Below are positions 9,580 to 18,188 of a DNA stretch of 40,956 nucleotides, piece by piece. The stretch is taken from contig JAOZUK010000021.1 in the NCBI GenBank assembly GCA_029938715.1, positions 2,858-43,813 on the forward strand, given 5' to 3'. Made by a program: the position numbers and the translations under genes. Each line of letters starts with the position of its first letter. Position 1 is the stretch's first letter. The stretch is from Bacteroidales bacterium. GTDB lineage: Bacteria > Bacteroidota > Bacteroidia > Bacteroidales > GCA-2748055. The notes under the pieces are model-generated. The model ran no database searches. It saw nothing but the letters and a program-made list of their open reading frames with translations, and was not told the origin of the DNA.

Positions 9580-9666
9580 ATAGCAGATTGTCAAAAGCCA
9601 AATATCCTCTTTATCTTGTCCGATGATCATAGCCAAACACTGAAAAAATTAAACCAACTAAACTAA
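9580..9666 (+). pseudogene. Fossil of a sulfatase N-terminus
   Basis: Between the fourth sulfatase and the first Gfo/Idh/MocA gene, one frame reads KPNILFILSDDHSQTL (9595-9642). This is the classic first strand and metal-binding Asp pair of an S1 sulfatase. A stop (9577-9579) precedes it and another (9664-9666) follows about eight codons later. A nearby ATG at 9576 is in a different frame and gives only 16 codons. No formylglycine motif remains. I read this as the residue of a sixth sulfatase gene lost by deletion. Chance similarity cannot be fully excluded for 16 residues, but the match and its location are telling. Confidence 0.7.
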
Positions 9667-9675
9667 ACATACCTT

Positions 9676-11139
9676 ATGAAACGTAGAAATTTTATTAAAA
9701 ATGTGAGTGCCTCCAGCCTTGCATTTACAGTAGTTCCAAGTTTTGCGGTATCTGGCCTGGGCCATACTGCTCCAAGTGATAAGTTAAACATTGCCGGAGT
9801 TGGTGTTGGAGTCGGGGGAAAAGGGAAAGTAAATCTGGAAAATATGGTGGAGCAAAACATCGTTGCCCTGTGCGATTGTGATTATGCTTACGCTGATTCT
9901 GTTTTTAAAACCTATCCCAAAGCCAAAAAGCACAAAGATTATCGCAAGATGCTCGAGAAACAAAAGGACATTGATGCGGTTGTCATTGCCACCCCAGATC
10001 ATACCCATGCAGCCATTGCTGCAGCGGCGATGGAACTGGGGAAAAATGTGTATCTGCAGAAACCTCTGACTCATTCTATCTGGGAGTCTCGATATCTCAC
10101 AGAGTTAGCCAGAAGAACAGGGGTGGTTACCCAGATGGGAAATGAGGGTCACTCAAACGATACAGTTTATGAGGTGGCCGAAGTAGTCCAGAGTGGATGT
10201 CTGGGCACAATCAGGGAAGCTCATGTATGGACCAACCGGCCCATATGGCGTCAAGGTATGCGAAAACCTTTGACGGAAGTATCCATCCCGAAAACACTGG
10301 ACTGGGATCTTTTCATTGGTCCGGCCAAAATGCGCAACTACAACCCTGAATATCACCCATGGATATGGCGTGGTTGGTGGGATTTTGGTACAGGAGCCCT
10401 GGGTGATATGGGGTGCCACCTGCTCGATGTTCCAAACTATGCCTTAAAACTGGGACAGCCTGTTGCTTTCCAGGCAAGTTCTTCCCTGGTCAACACAGAG
10501 AGTGCCCCGGTTGCAGCCAAAGTAAATTACAAGTTTCCTGCACGAAAAAATCTCCCGTATTGTGCCTTGCCTGAGCTGGAAATGACCTGGTACGATGGAG
10601 GTTTTATGCCTGCACGTCCCTACGACCTGCCCAATGATGCGCCCATGAATCCGGGTGGAGGTTTTATGTTGATCGGATCAGAAGGCACTTTAATTGCCAC
10701 GGCTTATGGAGGTAACTGGAAAACCTATAAAAATGGGAAGGAGTTTATACCGCAAACAAAAGTAGATTTAGGCAGAATTTCTGATCATCCGCTAGGAGGG
10801 GGAAGGCACGAAATGCACTTTGTGGAGTGCTGTAAAAGCGGGGATACACCAGCCTCAAATTTTGACTATGCAGGTCCCTTCAATGAAATGGTGGTGATGG
10901 GCAACCTGGCGGTCAGGTTACAATCACTAAAAAAGACCTTGTTGTGGGACAGCGAAAACATGAAAGTGACAAATATTGGTCCGGAGGAGAAGATCAGGAC
11001 AGCACAACTCTTCCCTTATTCCAGTGATGTGGTAAGTAAGGGGGTAGACGATGCATCCCGAAAATGGGTGGAGCAGAACGCATTGGAGATGAGCCAGGAG
11101 TGGATCAAACATGAGTATCAGAATGGATGGACCTTGTAA
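9676..11139 (+). CDS. Tat-exported Gfo/Idh/MocA family oxidoreductase
   Basis: The 487-residue protein opens with a twin-arginine signal (KRRNFIK), so it is folded and cofactor-loaded before export. A Rossmann segment starts at about residue 37 (LNIAGVGVGVGGKG), then come ATPDHTHA and the family's catalytic-Lys motif as LQKP (Lys129; QKP rather than EKP, common in exported members). The C-terminal sheet domain carries GDMGCHLLDVPNYALKLG. Family members oxidise or epimerise sugars with NAD(P). Exported ones may carry a tightly bound nucleotide and act on glycan ends in the periplasm. Location in a sulfatase/glycosidase operon supports a role on the released sugar. The reaction is not known. 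Confidence 0.88.
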   Translation: MKRRNFIKNVSASSLAFTVVPSFAVSGLGHTAPSDKLNIAGVGVGVGGKGKVNLENMVEQNIVALCDCDYAYADSVFKTYPKAKKHKDYRKMLEKQKDIDAVVIATPDHTHAAIAAAAMELGKNVYLQKPLTHSIWESRYLTELARRTGVVTQMGNEGHSNDTVYEVAEVVQSGCLGTIREAHVWTNRPIWRQGMRKPLTEVSIPKTLDWDLFIGPAKMRNYNPEYHPWIWRGWWDFGTGALGDMGCHLLDVPNYALKLGQPVAFQASSSLVNTESAPVAAKVNYKFPARKNLPYCALPELEMTWYDGGFMPARPYDLPNDAPMNPGGGFMLIGSEGTLIATAYGGNWKTYKNGKEFIPQTKVDLGRISDHPLGGGRHEMHFVECCKSGDTPASNFDYAGPFNEMVVMGNLAVRLQSLKKTLLWDSENMKVTNIGPEEKIRTAQLFPYSSDVVSKGVDDASRKWVEQNALEMSQEWIKHEYQNGWTL

Positions 11140-11223
11140 CGCACTGAGTGATAAAGTTGGCCAATATGTTTTATCTTTATAGGTAGACGTCAGAATAATT
11201 ATTTACTCTTAACACCAAAAATT

Positions 11224-12306
11224 ATGAGTTATTTTGACCGCAGAGGTTTTATCAGGACTTCAGTACTTGGGGGAGTTGGGATGACATTTCTTAAAAGTGT
11301 AAGCGCTGTTTCTCCCCTGTTGAATTTTGATAGTCGGCCTGCCCAGGTTTCAATCACAACGGGAGATGATCGGGCTGACCTGGTATTTCGCGCGCTTGTA
11401 CCTTTCGCAGATGAGATAAAACAAGCCATTGGAAACCGTCGTGTCGTTATTAAGCCGAATAATGTGCTTATTTATGTTCCACTGGCATGCACTCATGTCG
11501 ATACCCTGGAAGGGATTTTGGAGTTTCTTAAATCAATCAACAAATTACAAAATGTCATCATTGCCGAATCTTCGGCAAGTGGTTCGACACTTATCGGATT
11601 TGATAATTACGGGTATTACAATTTGATATCAAAATACCCTGTCAAACTTGTTGATCTCGATAATGAGCCATCTGAAAGTATGTATGTTTCTAATGAAAGA
11701 GATTTCAGACCCCATCTTGTAAAGGTGTCGAGTATAATCCTTGATCCGAATTCTTATAATATATCGGTTGCAAGAATGAAAACTCATACTGCCGTTGGCG
11801 CCACCCTGTCTCTCAAAAATCTCGTCTTCGGAGCGCCCGTTAAAGATCCTGGATTTACACTTTATCGTGAAGATATAAGGTTTTCCCCACTGGCACAAGA
11901 GTCGAAACCGGGTACAGTAAGCCATAAGAGACCAATACATGGTGGCGGATTTTATGCAGTTAATTATAATATAGCCATGCTGGCTCAAAAGTTACACCCG
12001 GACCTTGCAGTTATTGATGGTTTTGAGGGGATGGAAGGGAATGGCCCTACAAAGGGAACAGCCATTGACCACAGAGTTTGTGTTGCAAGTCAGGATTGGC
12101 TGGCTGCTGACCGGGTGGGAATTGAATTGATGGGAATAGATTTTTCTAAAATAGGATACCTAAATTATTGTGCTCAAATGGGTTTGGGAAATTCCGATTT
12201 AAATGAGATTGAAATTATTGGGGAAAATATAAATGAGCATATTATGGCCTATAAACTTCCGGACAATTTCGACGAGCAGACAGTATGGATGAACCCAATA
12301 TCTTAA
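11224..12306 (+). CDS. DUF362 family protein with Tat signal
   Basis: The 360-residue product starts with a twin-arginine signal (DRRGFIRTSVLGG). The body has DUF362 hallmarks: VVIKPNN near residue 75, ARMKTHTAVGATLSLKN about two thirds along, AVIDGFEGMEGNGPTKG, and ADRVGIELMGID near the end. Some DUF362 proteins are fused to ferredoxin-like iron-sulfur domains, but no Cys cluster of that kind is present here. The biochemical role of the family is not established. It lies between a Tat-exported oxidoreductase and a Tat-exported dehydratase-like enzyme, so a joint periplasmic task is likely. A second, larger DUF362 protein occurs at 23701-25641. Base composition of this gene looks more AT-rich than its sulfatase neighbours, by eye only. 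Confidence 0.82.
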   Translation: MSYFDRRGFIRTSVLGGVGMTFLKSVSAVSPLLNFDSRPAQVSITTGDDRADLVFRALVPFADEIKQAIGNRRVVIKPNNVLIYVPLACTHVDTLEGILEFLKSINKLQNVIIAESSASGSTLIGFDNYGYYNLISKYPVKLVDLDNEPSESMYVSNERDFRPHLVKVSSIILDPNSYNISVARMKTHTAVGATLSLKNLVFGAPVKDPGFTLYREDIRFSPLAQESKPGTVSHKRPIHGGGFYAVNYNIAMLAQKLHPDLAVIDGFEGMEGNGPTKGTAIDHRVCVASQDWLAADRVGIELMGIDFSKIGYLNYCAQMGLGNSDLNEIEIIGENINEHIMAYKLPDNFDEQTVWMNPIS

Positions 12307-12364
12307 AGTCCAGATTTAGATTTACAAGTAAATTACTGTTAAATAAACCTTTATCTATTTTGTG

Positions 12365-13501
12365 ATGAAAGAAAATCGTAGAGATTTTATCAAAAAAAGT
12401 TCAGCACTAACTGCACTGACTCTTACCGGAGTCGGGACTGCCGGAACCGCTATGATCGGTTGTACTGACCGTGTTGAAACTCCTTTTAAAAGCGTTGAAA
12501 AAACTCCACCTGTAAAATCTGGAATGAAGATTGCTTTACAGGCCAGGACTGAACCCACTGAAGAAGACATAGCGTTTATTCAACAAATGGGTCTCGATCA
12601 GGTTGTGCTCTGGACGGATGCCTCAAAAGCCAGTGCTGAATACTATGCAAGTCGTAAAAAAATTTATGGAGCTGCTGGGATCAATGTCTTTGGTTTTGGA
12701 AATAGAAGTGTCCATAACCAGGATTCAATTACACTCAACCTGCCAGGCAGAGATGAAAAAATAGAAGAGTATTTAAGCCATCTCAGGAATTTAGGCAAGG
12801 CAGATATTGCTTACACAACCTACGCACATATGGGAAATGGTATCTGGAATACCGGCAGGGAAACCACCCGTGGCGGTGCCAGTGCTAGAGCTTTAGATCT
12901 TGCTAAACTTGAAACAGATGGGGCCGGACATTGGGATGGAGAACTATACAAGACACCTTTAAGTCACGGCCGCGCGTATACTCAAGATGAGATTTGGGCC
13001 AATTATGAATATTTTATAAGGAAAGCTGCCCCTGTAGCAGAAAAAGAAGGTGTCCATATCGGGATACATCCCGATGATCCACCTGTACCAGAACTCGCCG
13101 GTATACCCCGTTGTATTTTCAGCAGTTTTGATGGCTATAAAAGGGCCTTGGAAATTGCCGACAGCCCAAATGTTGGTATATGTCTTTGTGTTGGCTGCTG
13201 GCTTGAGGGCGGTACTCTAATGGGCAAGGACGTGTTAGAAACGATTGACTATTTTGGCCGGAAAAAGAAAATATTTAAGGTTCATTTCCGAAATGTAGAC
13301 CAACCTTTACCACACTTTGTCGAATCCTTTCTCGATGACGGGTATGCTGATATGTACAAAATCTTAAAAGCCTTAAAAAAGGTAGATTTCAATGGAGTGT
13401 TTATTGCAGACCATATTCCCAGAATGGTAAACAATTCAGGAACCGCTTTTTCAGTAGGTTATATGAAAGGTTTACTTGAGCGCGTGATCGCTGAAGGCTA
13501 A
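12365..13501 (+). CDS. Mannonate dehydratase (UxuA)-like enzyme with Tat signal
   Basis: The 378-residue protein resembles UxuA, which dehydrates D-mannonate to 2-keto-3-deoxygluconate, normally in the cytoplasm. Seen here are IGIHPDDPPVPELAGIPR (residues 232-249), Cys275 in ICLCVG, His307 in KVHFRNV, and Asp349-His350 in FIADHIPRM. The Cys/His/Asp/His set matches the metal-ligand pattern of the family. Unusually, the N-terminus is a twin-arginine signal (ENRRDFIKK), followed by AMIGC (Cys33), which may be a lipidation site. It would then work outside the cytoplasm. A GTG at 12362 just before the ATG is an alternative start. Residues that set substrate choice may differ, so mannonate itself is not assured. 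Neighbours on both sides are also exported sugar enzymes. Confidence 0.75.
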   Translation: MKENRRDFIKKSSALTALTLTGVGTAGTAMIGCTDRVETPFKSVEKTPPVKSGMKIALQARTEPTEEDIAFIQQMGLDQVVLWTDASKASAEYYASRKKIYGAAGINVFGFGNRSVHNQDSITLNLPGRDEKIEEYLSHLRNLGKADIAYTTYAHMGNGIWNTGRETTRGGASARALDLAKLETDGAGHWDGELYKTPLSHGRAYTQDEIWANYEYFIRKAAPVAEKEGVHIGIHPDDPPVPELAGIPRCIFSSFDGYKRALEIADSPNVGICLCVGCWLEGGTLMGKDVLETIDYFGRKKKIFKVHFRNVDQPLPHFVESFLDDGYADMYKILKALKKVDFNGVFIADHIPRMVNNSGTAFSVGYMKGLLERVIAEG

Positions 13502-13518
13502 AGAATCAAAAAAATAAT

Positions 13519-15093
13519 ATGAGAATAAAACTACTGATTGCGTCGACCATCTGTCTGCTGTCTGTTGCGACTAGCGCACAACAGAAGAAGAACTTTTTGT
13601 TTATTATAACCGATCAACAGCGTTATGATGCCCTGAGCATGGCTGGGAATTCTGTATTGGAAACCCCCAATCTGGATAGACTGGCAAAGCAGGGAGTCTA
13701 CTTTGAGAATGCCTATTCGGCATGTGCCGTGTGTGCACCTGCCAGGTCCTCTATTCTTACAGGTTGTACGGTTGAAAGGACGGGGATGCGAAGAAACGAC
13801 CGGGCTTATTACTATGAAGATGAACCTGTGATGACCATGCCAACCTTTGATGAAATCCTCGCAGAGAATGGATATCACTGTGAGTATTATGGCAAATGGC
13901 ACAGTCAGACTTCTCACACTACTGTTTACCAGAATCCAAAACAAGCCTCGAAAAACGGGAAATCCGTTTTTGGGCCCGGCGGACAGAAGTTTGTTCATCT
14001 CGACTATCTGGATGAGCAGGTTCCAAAAAGAGAGCTGAAGCCGGGTGAACTTTACGATACCATGACCAAGAGGCCCTATGAAACCGACCCCATGGATAGC
14101 CACCATGGAATGACAGATGCCGAGCTAAAGGCACTTAAGGAAAGATTTCCCCAATGCGATATGCACGGGAAACTTCAAATACCCAAAGAGCATACCCTTA
14201 CTGCATTCCAGGCTAAAGAGACCATAGAGGCGATAGAGCGATTAAAGGACAAACCCTTTAGCATTACCTGTTCTTTTCACTTTCCCCATGCGCCCATGTT
14301 GCCGCCCGAACCTTATTACAGCATGTATCCGGCTGAAGAGATGAAACCTCCGGTCAGTCTGCAGGATGAAATGGACAACTCTCCCTATAAAAGTGCCAAT
14401 GGAAGAATGGGGCTGCCTGACTATTCTGATCCGGAAAAAATAAAATACATGGTATCCAATTATTATGGGCTGGTAAAGGAGATTGATGACTGGGTTGGTA
14501 AAATACTTGAGAAACTAGATGAGCTTGGCCTTGCTGAGAACACATTGGTTATATTTAGCAGCGACCATGGGGAGATGCTGGGTGCTCATGGACTGAGGGA
14601 GAAGAATGTATTCTACGAAGAGTCGGCACACATTCCTCTCTTAATGCGTTTTCCGGGTGAAATAGAGAGGAACACCAAAGTGGATGGATATGTTTCCCAT
14701 GTGGATCTGTTTGCCACCATACTCGATTATCTGAAAATCGAAGACTTTCCTTCGGATGGGGAGAGCCTGCGTGGATTGATTGAAGGAACAGATAAGGAGT
14801 ATGGAGAGTACGTGGTGACAGAGTGGAACTACAGGGGGGATATCTCACCCAACTATTTGGTAGTCAAGGATGGATGGAAATTAATGATCCCCTACTCAAA
14901 GAGTTCAGAGGTCATTAATGCCATGTATGATCTGACCAACGATCCTTACGAGATGAATAACCTTCTTGGTAAAAATCCTGAAAGAGCTCTATATGAGGAT
15001 AGGGCGGAGGAACTCCGTAAGTGCCTGCTGGAGTGGTTGGAGAAAAATGGATCGAAACACATTGATGGTGTGAAGGAGAGGAAATTAATCTAA
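13519..15093 (+). CDS. Sulfatase (S1 family, Cys-type), secreted
   Basis: This 524-residue protein has a Sec signal peptide probably cut after VATSA (residue 20). The N-terminal metal site reads IITDQQRYDAL (Asp32, Gln33). The formylglycine motif is VCAPAR (Cys72), with Ala where most of the window's sulfatases have Ser, and SILTGC following, which lacks the usual Arg of LTGR. SSDHGEMLGAHG gives the distal metal ligands, and EESAHIPLLMRFPG is a typical S1 stretch. It lies 17 bases after the UxuA-like gene and 64 bases before the GH106 gene, so it probably belongs to the same transcript. CxPAR motifs are known to be matured, so activity is expected. The substrate is unknown. Confidence 0.92.
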   Translation: MRIKLLIASTICLLSVATSAQQKKNFLFIITDQQRYDALSMAGNSVLETPNLDRLAKQGVYFENAYSACAVCAPARSSILTGCTVERTGMRRNDRAYYYEDEPVMTMPTFDEILAENGYHCEYYGKWHSQTSHTTVYQNPKQASKNGKSVFGPGGQKFVHLDYLDEQVPKRELKPGELYDTMTKRPYETDPMDSHHGMTDAELKALKERFPQCDMHGKLQIPKEHTLTAFQAKETIEAIERLKDKPFSITCSFHFPHAPMLPPEPYYSMYPAEEMKPPVSLQDEMDNSPYKSANGRMGLPDYSDPEKIKYMVSNYYGLVKEIDDWVGKILEKLDELGLAENTLVIFSSDHGEMLGAHGLREKNVFYEESAHIPLLMRFPGEIERNTKVDGYVSHVDLFATILDYLKIEDFPSDGESLRGLIEGTDKEYGEYVVTEWNYRGDISPNYLVVKDGWKLMIPYSKSSEVINAMYDLTNDPYEMNNLLGKNPERALYEDRAEELRKCLLEWLEKNGSKHIDGVKERKLI

Positions 15094-15157
15094 TTGAATA
15101 CTGGCCGAAAATGCGGAAAGCTGATGCCGATGAATAATAGAAACAAAAAGTGTTAAT

Positions 15158-18109
15158 ATGACCATATTTCGCTTCCGGTATGTAGTGCTCCTGCTGATCT
15201 CTATCTCATTGTTAAGTTGCAGGAATGAAAGACCTGAATCTCAGAGCTCAACTGAATTATACAACTATCTGAAAGAAAACTTCAAGTCCCCTCCGGCAGA
15301 GTATGGAGTAAACTGCTGGTGGTGGTGGCTAAATGGCAATGTAAGCAAAGAGGCAATTACCAGGGATCTGGAAGCCATGAAGTCAAGGAATTTTCAGGGA
15401 GCTATGATCTTCGATGCCGGAGGGCATAATCAAAGAGGCAATAAAGATATTCCATCAGGACCTTTGTTTGGTTCGGATGAGTGGAATAATCTCTTTGTTT
15501 TTGCCCTTGATGAGGCCAGAAGGCTGGGCTTGGAAATGGGTTTTAATATCCAGAGCGGGTGGAACCTGGGAGGTCCGAGGGTAACACCCGAGTATACGGC
15601 AAAGCAGATTACCTATTCGGAAACAAAAATTGCAGGGAACAATAATATTTCAGTAAAGCTAGAAATGCCAGAAACCAGAAAAGATTTTTACAAGGATATT
15701 GTGGTATTGGCATTTCCCGTTTCAGCCGGGAATGAAACCAACAAGCTGATTTCTGATCTGGATTTGAAACTTGGTTATCATGAGCTTGGTGGTTCAGCTC
15801 CCGATTGTCGGTTTATGCTTGGTAATGTACCTCGTAACCCTGAGAATTCTGGGGACAAAACCACCCATATTCTCAAAAGGGAAGAGATTTTGGATCTGAC
15901 TTCCATGGTGGATGGGGAAGGTGTCCTGAGCTGGAATGCACCTGAAGGAGATTGGAGCATCATGCGAATTGGTTATACATGTACGGATTCCCATGTTTCA
16001 ACCTCAAGTGGGGATTGGCAGGGAAGTGTACTTGACTATATGAGTCAGGAGGCTTTTGATTTTTACTGGAAAGATGTGGTAGACCCCATATTTAAAGCAG
16101 CCGGTGATCATGTGGGGACGACCCTTACTTATATGGAAACCGATAGCTGGGAATGTGGAGGAATGAACTGGACAGATAATTTTCCTGAAGAGTTCAAGCA
16201 ATATCGGGGTTATGACATTCTCTCCTATTTACCTGTGGTTGCAGGATATATAATTGAAGATATAAACAGATCCAATGCCTTCCTGGCCGACTTTAGAAAA
16301 ACCCTCGGTGACCTGGTAGCTTATAATCATTATGCCCGATTTTCTGAATATGCACATAAATACAACATGGGCATACAGCCTGAATCTGCTGGTCCTCATG
16401 CTGGTCCCATGGATGGGATAAAGAATTACGGATTCAGTGACATTGTAATGAGTGAATTCTGGTCCCCCTCACTTCACCGTCCCAAACCGGAGAATCGATT
16501 CTTCCTGAAACAGGCCTCCTCTGCAGCTCATATCTACGGCAAAAAGATTGTGGGAGCAGAATCGTTTACAACCATTGGGCCACAATGGAATGATGAATTG
16601 TGGCACGATCAGAAGTCAGCTTTTGACCATGAGATCTGTGCAGGACTAAACCGTCTGTATTTTCATACATTTACCTGTTCACCCACAGAAATGGGACTAC
16701 CCGGTCAGGAGTATTTTGCCGGCACTCACGTGAATCCTCAGGTTACCTGGTGGAGTCAATCGGGTGCCTTTATCGATTATATGCACAGAACACAACTGCT
16801 TGTACAGGAAGGTAAATTCGTCGCCGATGTTTTGTACTACTACGGAGACCATGTACCCAATGTATTCCCGTATAAACATTCCGATCCGGCCGGAGTTCTT
16901 CCTGGATTTGATTACGATGTTACAGATGAGACGATCTTCTTACGTCTAAAAGTAGAAGATGGTAAATTGAGAGTGCCCGGAGGAGTAGAGTATGGGATTT
17001 TGGTATTGCCCGACCATCAAGTGCTCTCGTTGGCTGTTTTGAAAAAAGTGGAAGAGCTATTGCAACAAGGAGCACATATAATTGGATATAAACCTGAAAG
17101 TTCGGTTAGCCTGGTTGGAGGAATAGAAAATAGAAATCAGTTTGGCGAACTGGCAGATAAAATTTGGGGAGACAATGTTTCTGAAAAAGGAGAATTGAAG
17201 CATGGCAAGGGAATGGTAGCCTGGGGCCTCTCTGCAAGAGACTATTTATTGTCAAAAAACATGCCTGCAGATTTCAATGTTGTTGAGAGTGATAGTAAAA
17301 CAGATTACGATTTCATTCATTACACCCTTGATGAGAGCGATCTCTATTTTGTCACCAATCAAACAATTGACAGACAAATAATCAAGGCTCAATTCCGTGT
17401 GTCAAGAAAGCAGCCCGAACTTTGGGATGCCTTAACAGGAGAAATTCGGGAAGCCTCAGCCTTCAGTCAAAAAAATGGACTAACAACCGTGCCCTTAACC
17501 TTAGAGCCTTATGGATCCACCATGGTGGTCTTTAACAGGCAAATTGATAAGAATATGCAGGGTGTAGCAGAGCGCAATTATGCTGAATATGAGGTAGTTA
17601 AAAACATTATCGGTAACTGGGAAGTAAACTTCGACCCCAAATGGGGTGGTCCCGCATCTGTTACATTCCCTGAGTTACTGGATTGGTCTACTCACCCCTA
17701 TGAAGGTATTAAGTATTACTCAGGCCCTGCAGTTTATAATAAGATCTTCCAAATAGACTTTGAACTACAAAAAGGGGTGTCATATTTCTTACAACTGGAA
17801 AGTGTAAAAGATGTTGGCATTGCAGAGGTTAAGATCAATGGACAAGATAAAGGTGTAACATGGACAAAACCATTTAGGCTGGACATAAGTGAAGAGCTGC
17901 AACAAGGAGAAAATAGACTTGAAATTAAAGTAGTGAATTCATGGTACAACAGGGCAGCCGGAGATCAAACATTTCCAAATAAAAAACAATTCACCAAAAC
18001 AAATATTAGCCTCAAACACGATTTCAGAGGACGCAGACTGGAAGAGATCCCTTTGGAACCATCAGGATTGTTAGGGCCAGTTACTATTCAGCAGGCTGTG
18101 AGAAAGTAA
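15158..18109 (+). CDS. GH106-like alpha-L-rhamnosidase, lipoprotein
   Basis: The 983-residue product has a lipoprotein signal (SLLSC, Cys21). After it come YGVNCWWWWLNGNVSKEAI and TRDLEAMKSRNFQGAMIFD, the N-terminal signature of GH106. METDSWECGGMNWTDNFP plus the following EEFKQYRGYD about one third along is also characteristic. The C-terminal 200 residues include a galactose-binding-like jelly roll (VKINGQDKGVTWTKPFRLD and ENRLEIKVVNSWYNRAA). GH106 enzymes remove terminal alpha-L-rhamnose with inversion of configuration, and characterised ones act on complex pectins and sulfated algal glycans. Its length agrees with the family. Together with the GH78 gene at the right edge it points to a rhamnose-containing substrate. 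It lies 64 bases after a sulfatase gene. Confidence 0.85.
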   Translation: MTIFRFRYVVLLLISISLLSCRNERPESQSSTELYNYLKENFKSPPAEYGVNCWWWWLNGNVSKEAITRDLEAMKSRNFQGAMIFDAGGHNQRGNKDIPSGPLFGSDEWNNLFVFALDEARRLGLEMGFNIQSGWNLGGPRVTPEYTAKQITYSETKIAGNNNISVKLEMPETRKDFYKDIVVLAFPVSAGNETNKLISDLDLKLGYHELGGSAPDCRFMLGNVPRNPENSGDKTTHILKREEILDLTSMVDGEGVLSWNAPEGDWSIMRIGYTCTDSHVSTSSGDWQGSVLDYMSQEAFDFYWKDVVDPIFKAAGDHVGTTLTYMETDSWECGGMNWTDNFPEEFKQYRGYDILSYLPVVAGYIIEDINRSNAFLADFRKTLGDLVAYNHYARFSEYAHKYNMGIQPESAGPHAGPMDGIKNYGFSDIVMSEFWSPSLHRPKPENRFFLKQASSAAHIYGKKIVGAESFTTIGPQWNDELWHDQKSAFDHEICAGLNRLYFHTFTCSPTEMGLPGQEYFAGTHVNPQVTWWSQSGAFIDYMHRTQLLVQEGKFVADVLYYYGDHVPNVFPYKHSDPAGVLPGFDYDVTDETIFLRLKVEDGKLRVPGGVEYGILVLPDHQVLSLAVLKKVEELLQQGAHIIGYKPESSVSLVGGIENRNQFGELADKIWGDNVSEKGELKHGKGMVAWGLSARDYLLSKNMPADFNVVESDSKTDYDFIHYTLDESDLYFVTNQTIDRQIIKAQFRVSRKQPELWDALTGEIREASAFSQKNGLTTVPLTLEPYGSTMVVFNRQIDKNMQGVAERNYAEYEVVKNIIGNWEVNFDPKWGGPASVTFPELLDWSTHPYEGIKYYSGPAVYNKIFQIDFELQKGVSYFLQLESVKDVGIAEVKINGQDKGVTWTKPFRLDISEELQQGENRLEIKVVNSWYNRAAGDQTFPNKKQFTKTNISLKHDFRGRRLEEIPLEPSGLLGPVTIQQAVRK

Positions 18110-18188
18110 ACATGAAATATATGAAGCTGCTGAATACGTTATGAGGGCTTAATGAAAGCACAATAGAAAAACTGATAAATGCAGAATT

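Noticed and set aside
11172-11179. Promoter candidate TATCTTTA before the DUF362 gene
   Set aside because: The last base misses the TAnnTTTG consensus and the only nearby TTG is 12 bases upstream, far too close.
13531-14106. A 191-codon - strand frame
   Set aside because: It is antisense to the fifth sulfatase, whose motifs are complete, and the antisense product is low-complexity without a family.
18112-18144. Ten-codon mini-frame between the GH106 and GH120 genes
   Set aside because: It looks like a start of a signal peptide but stops after ten codons; too short to distinguish from chance.
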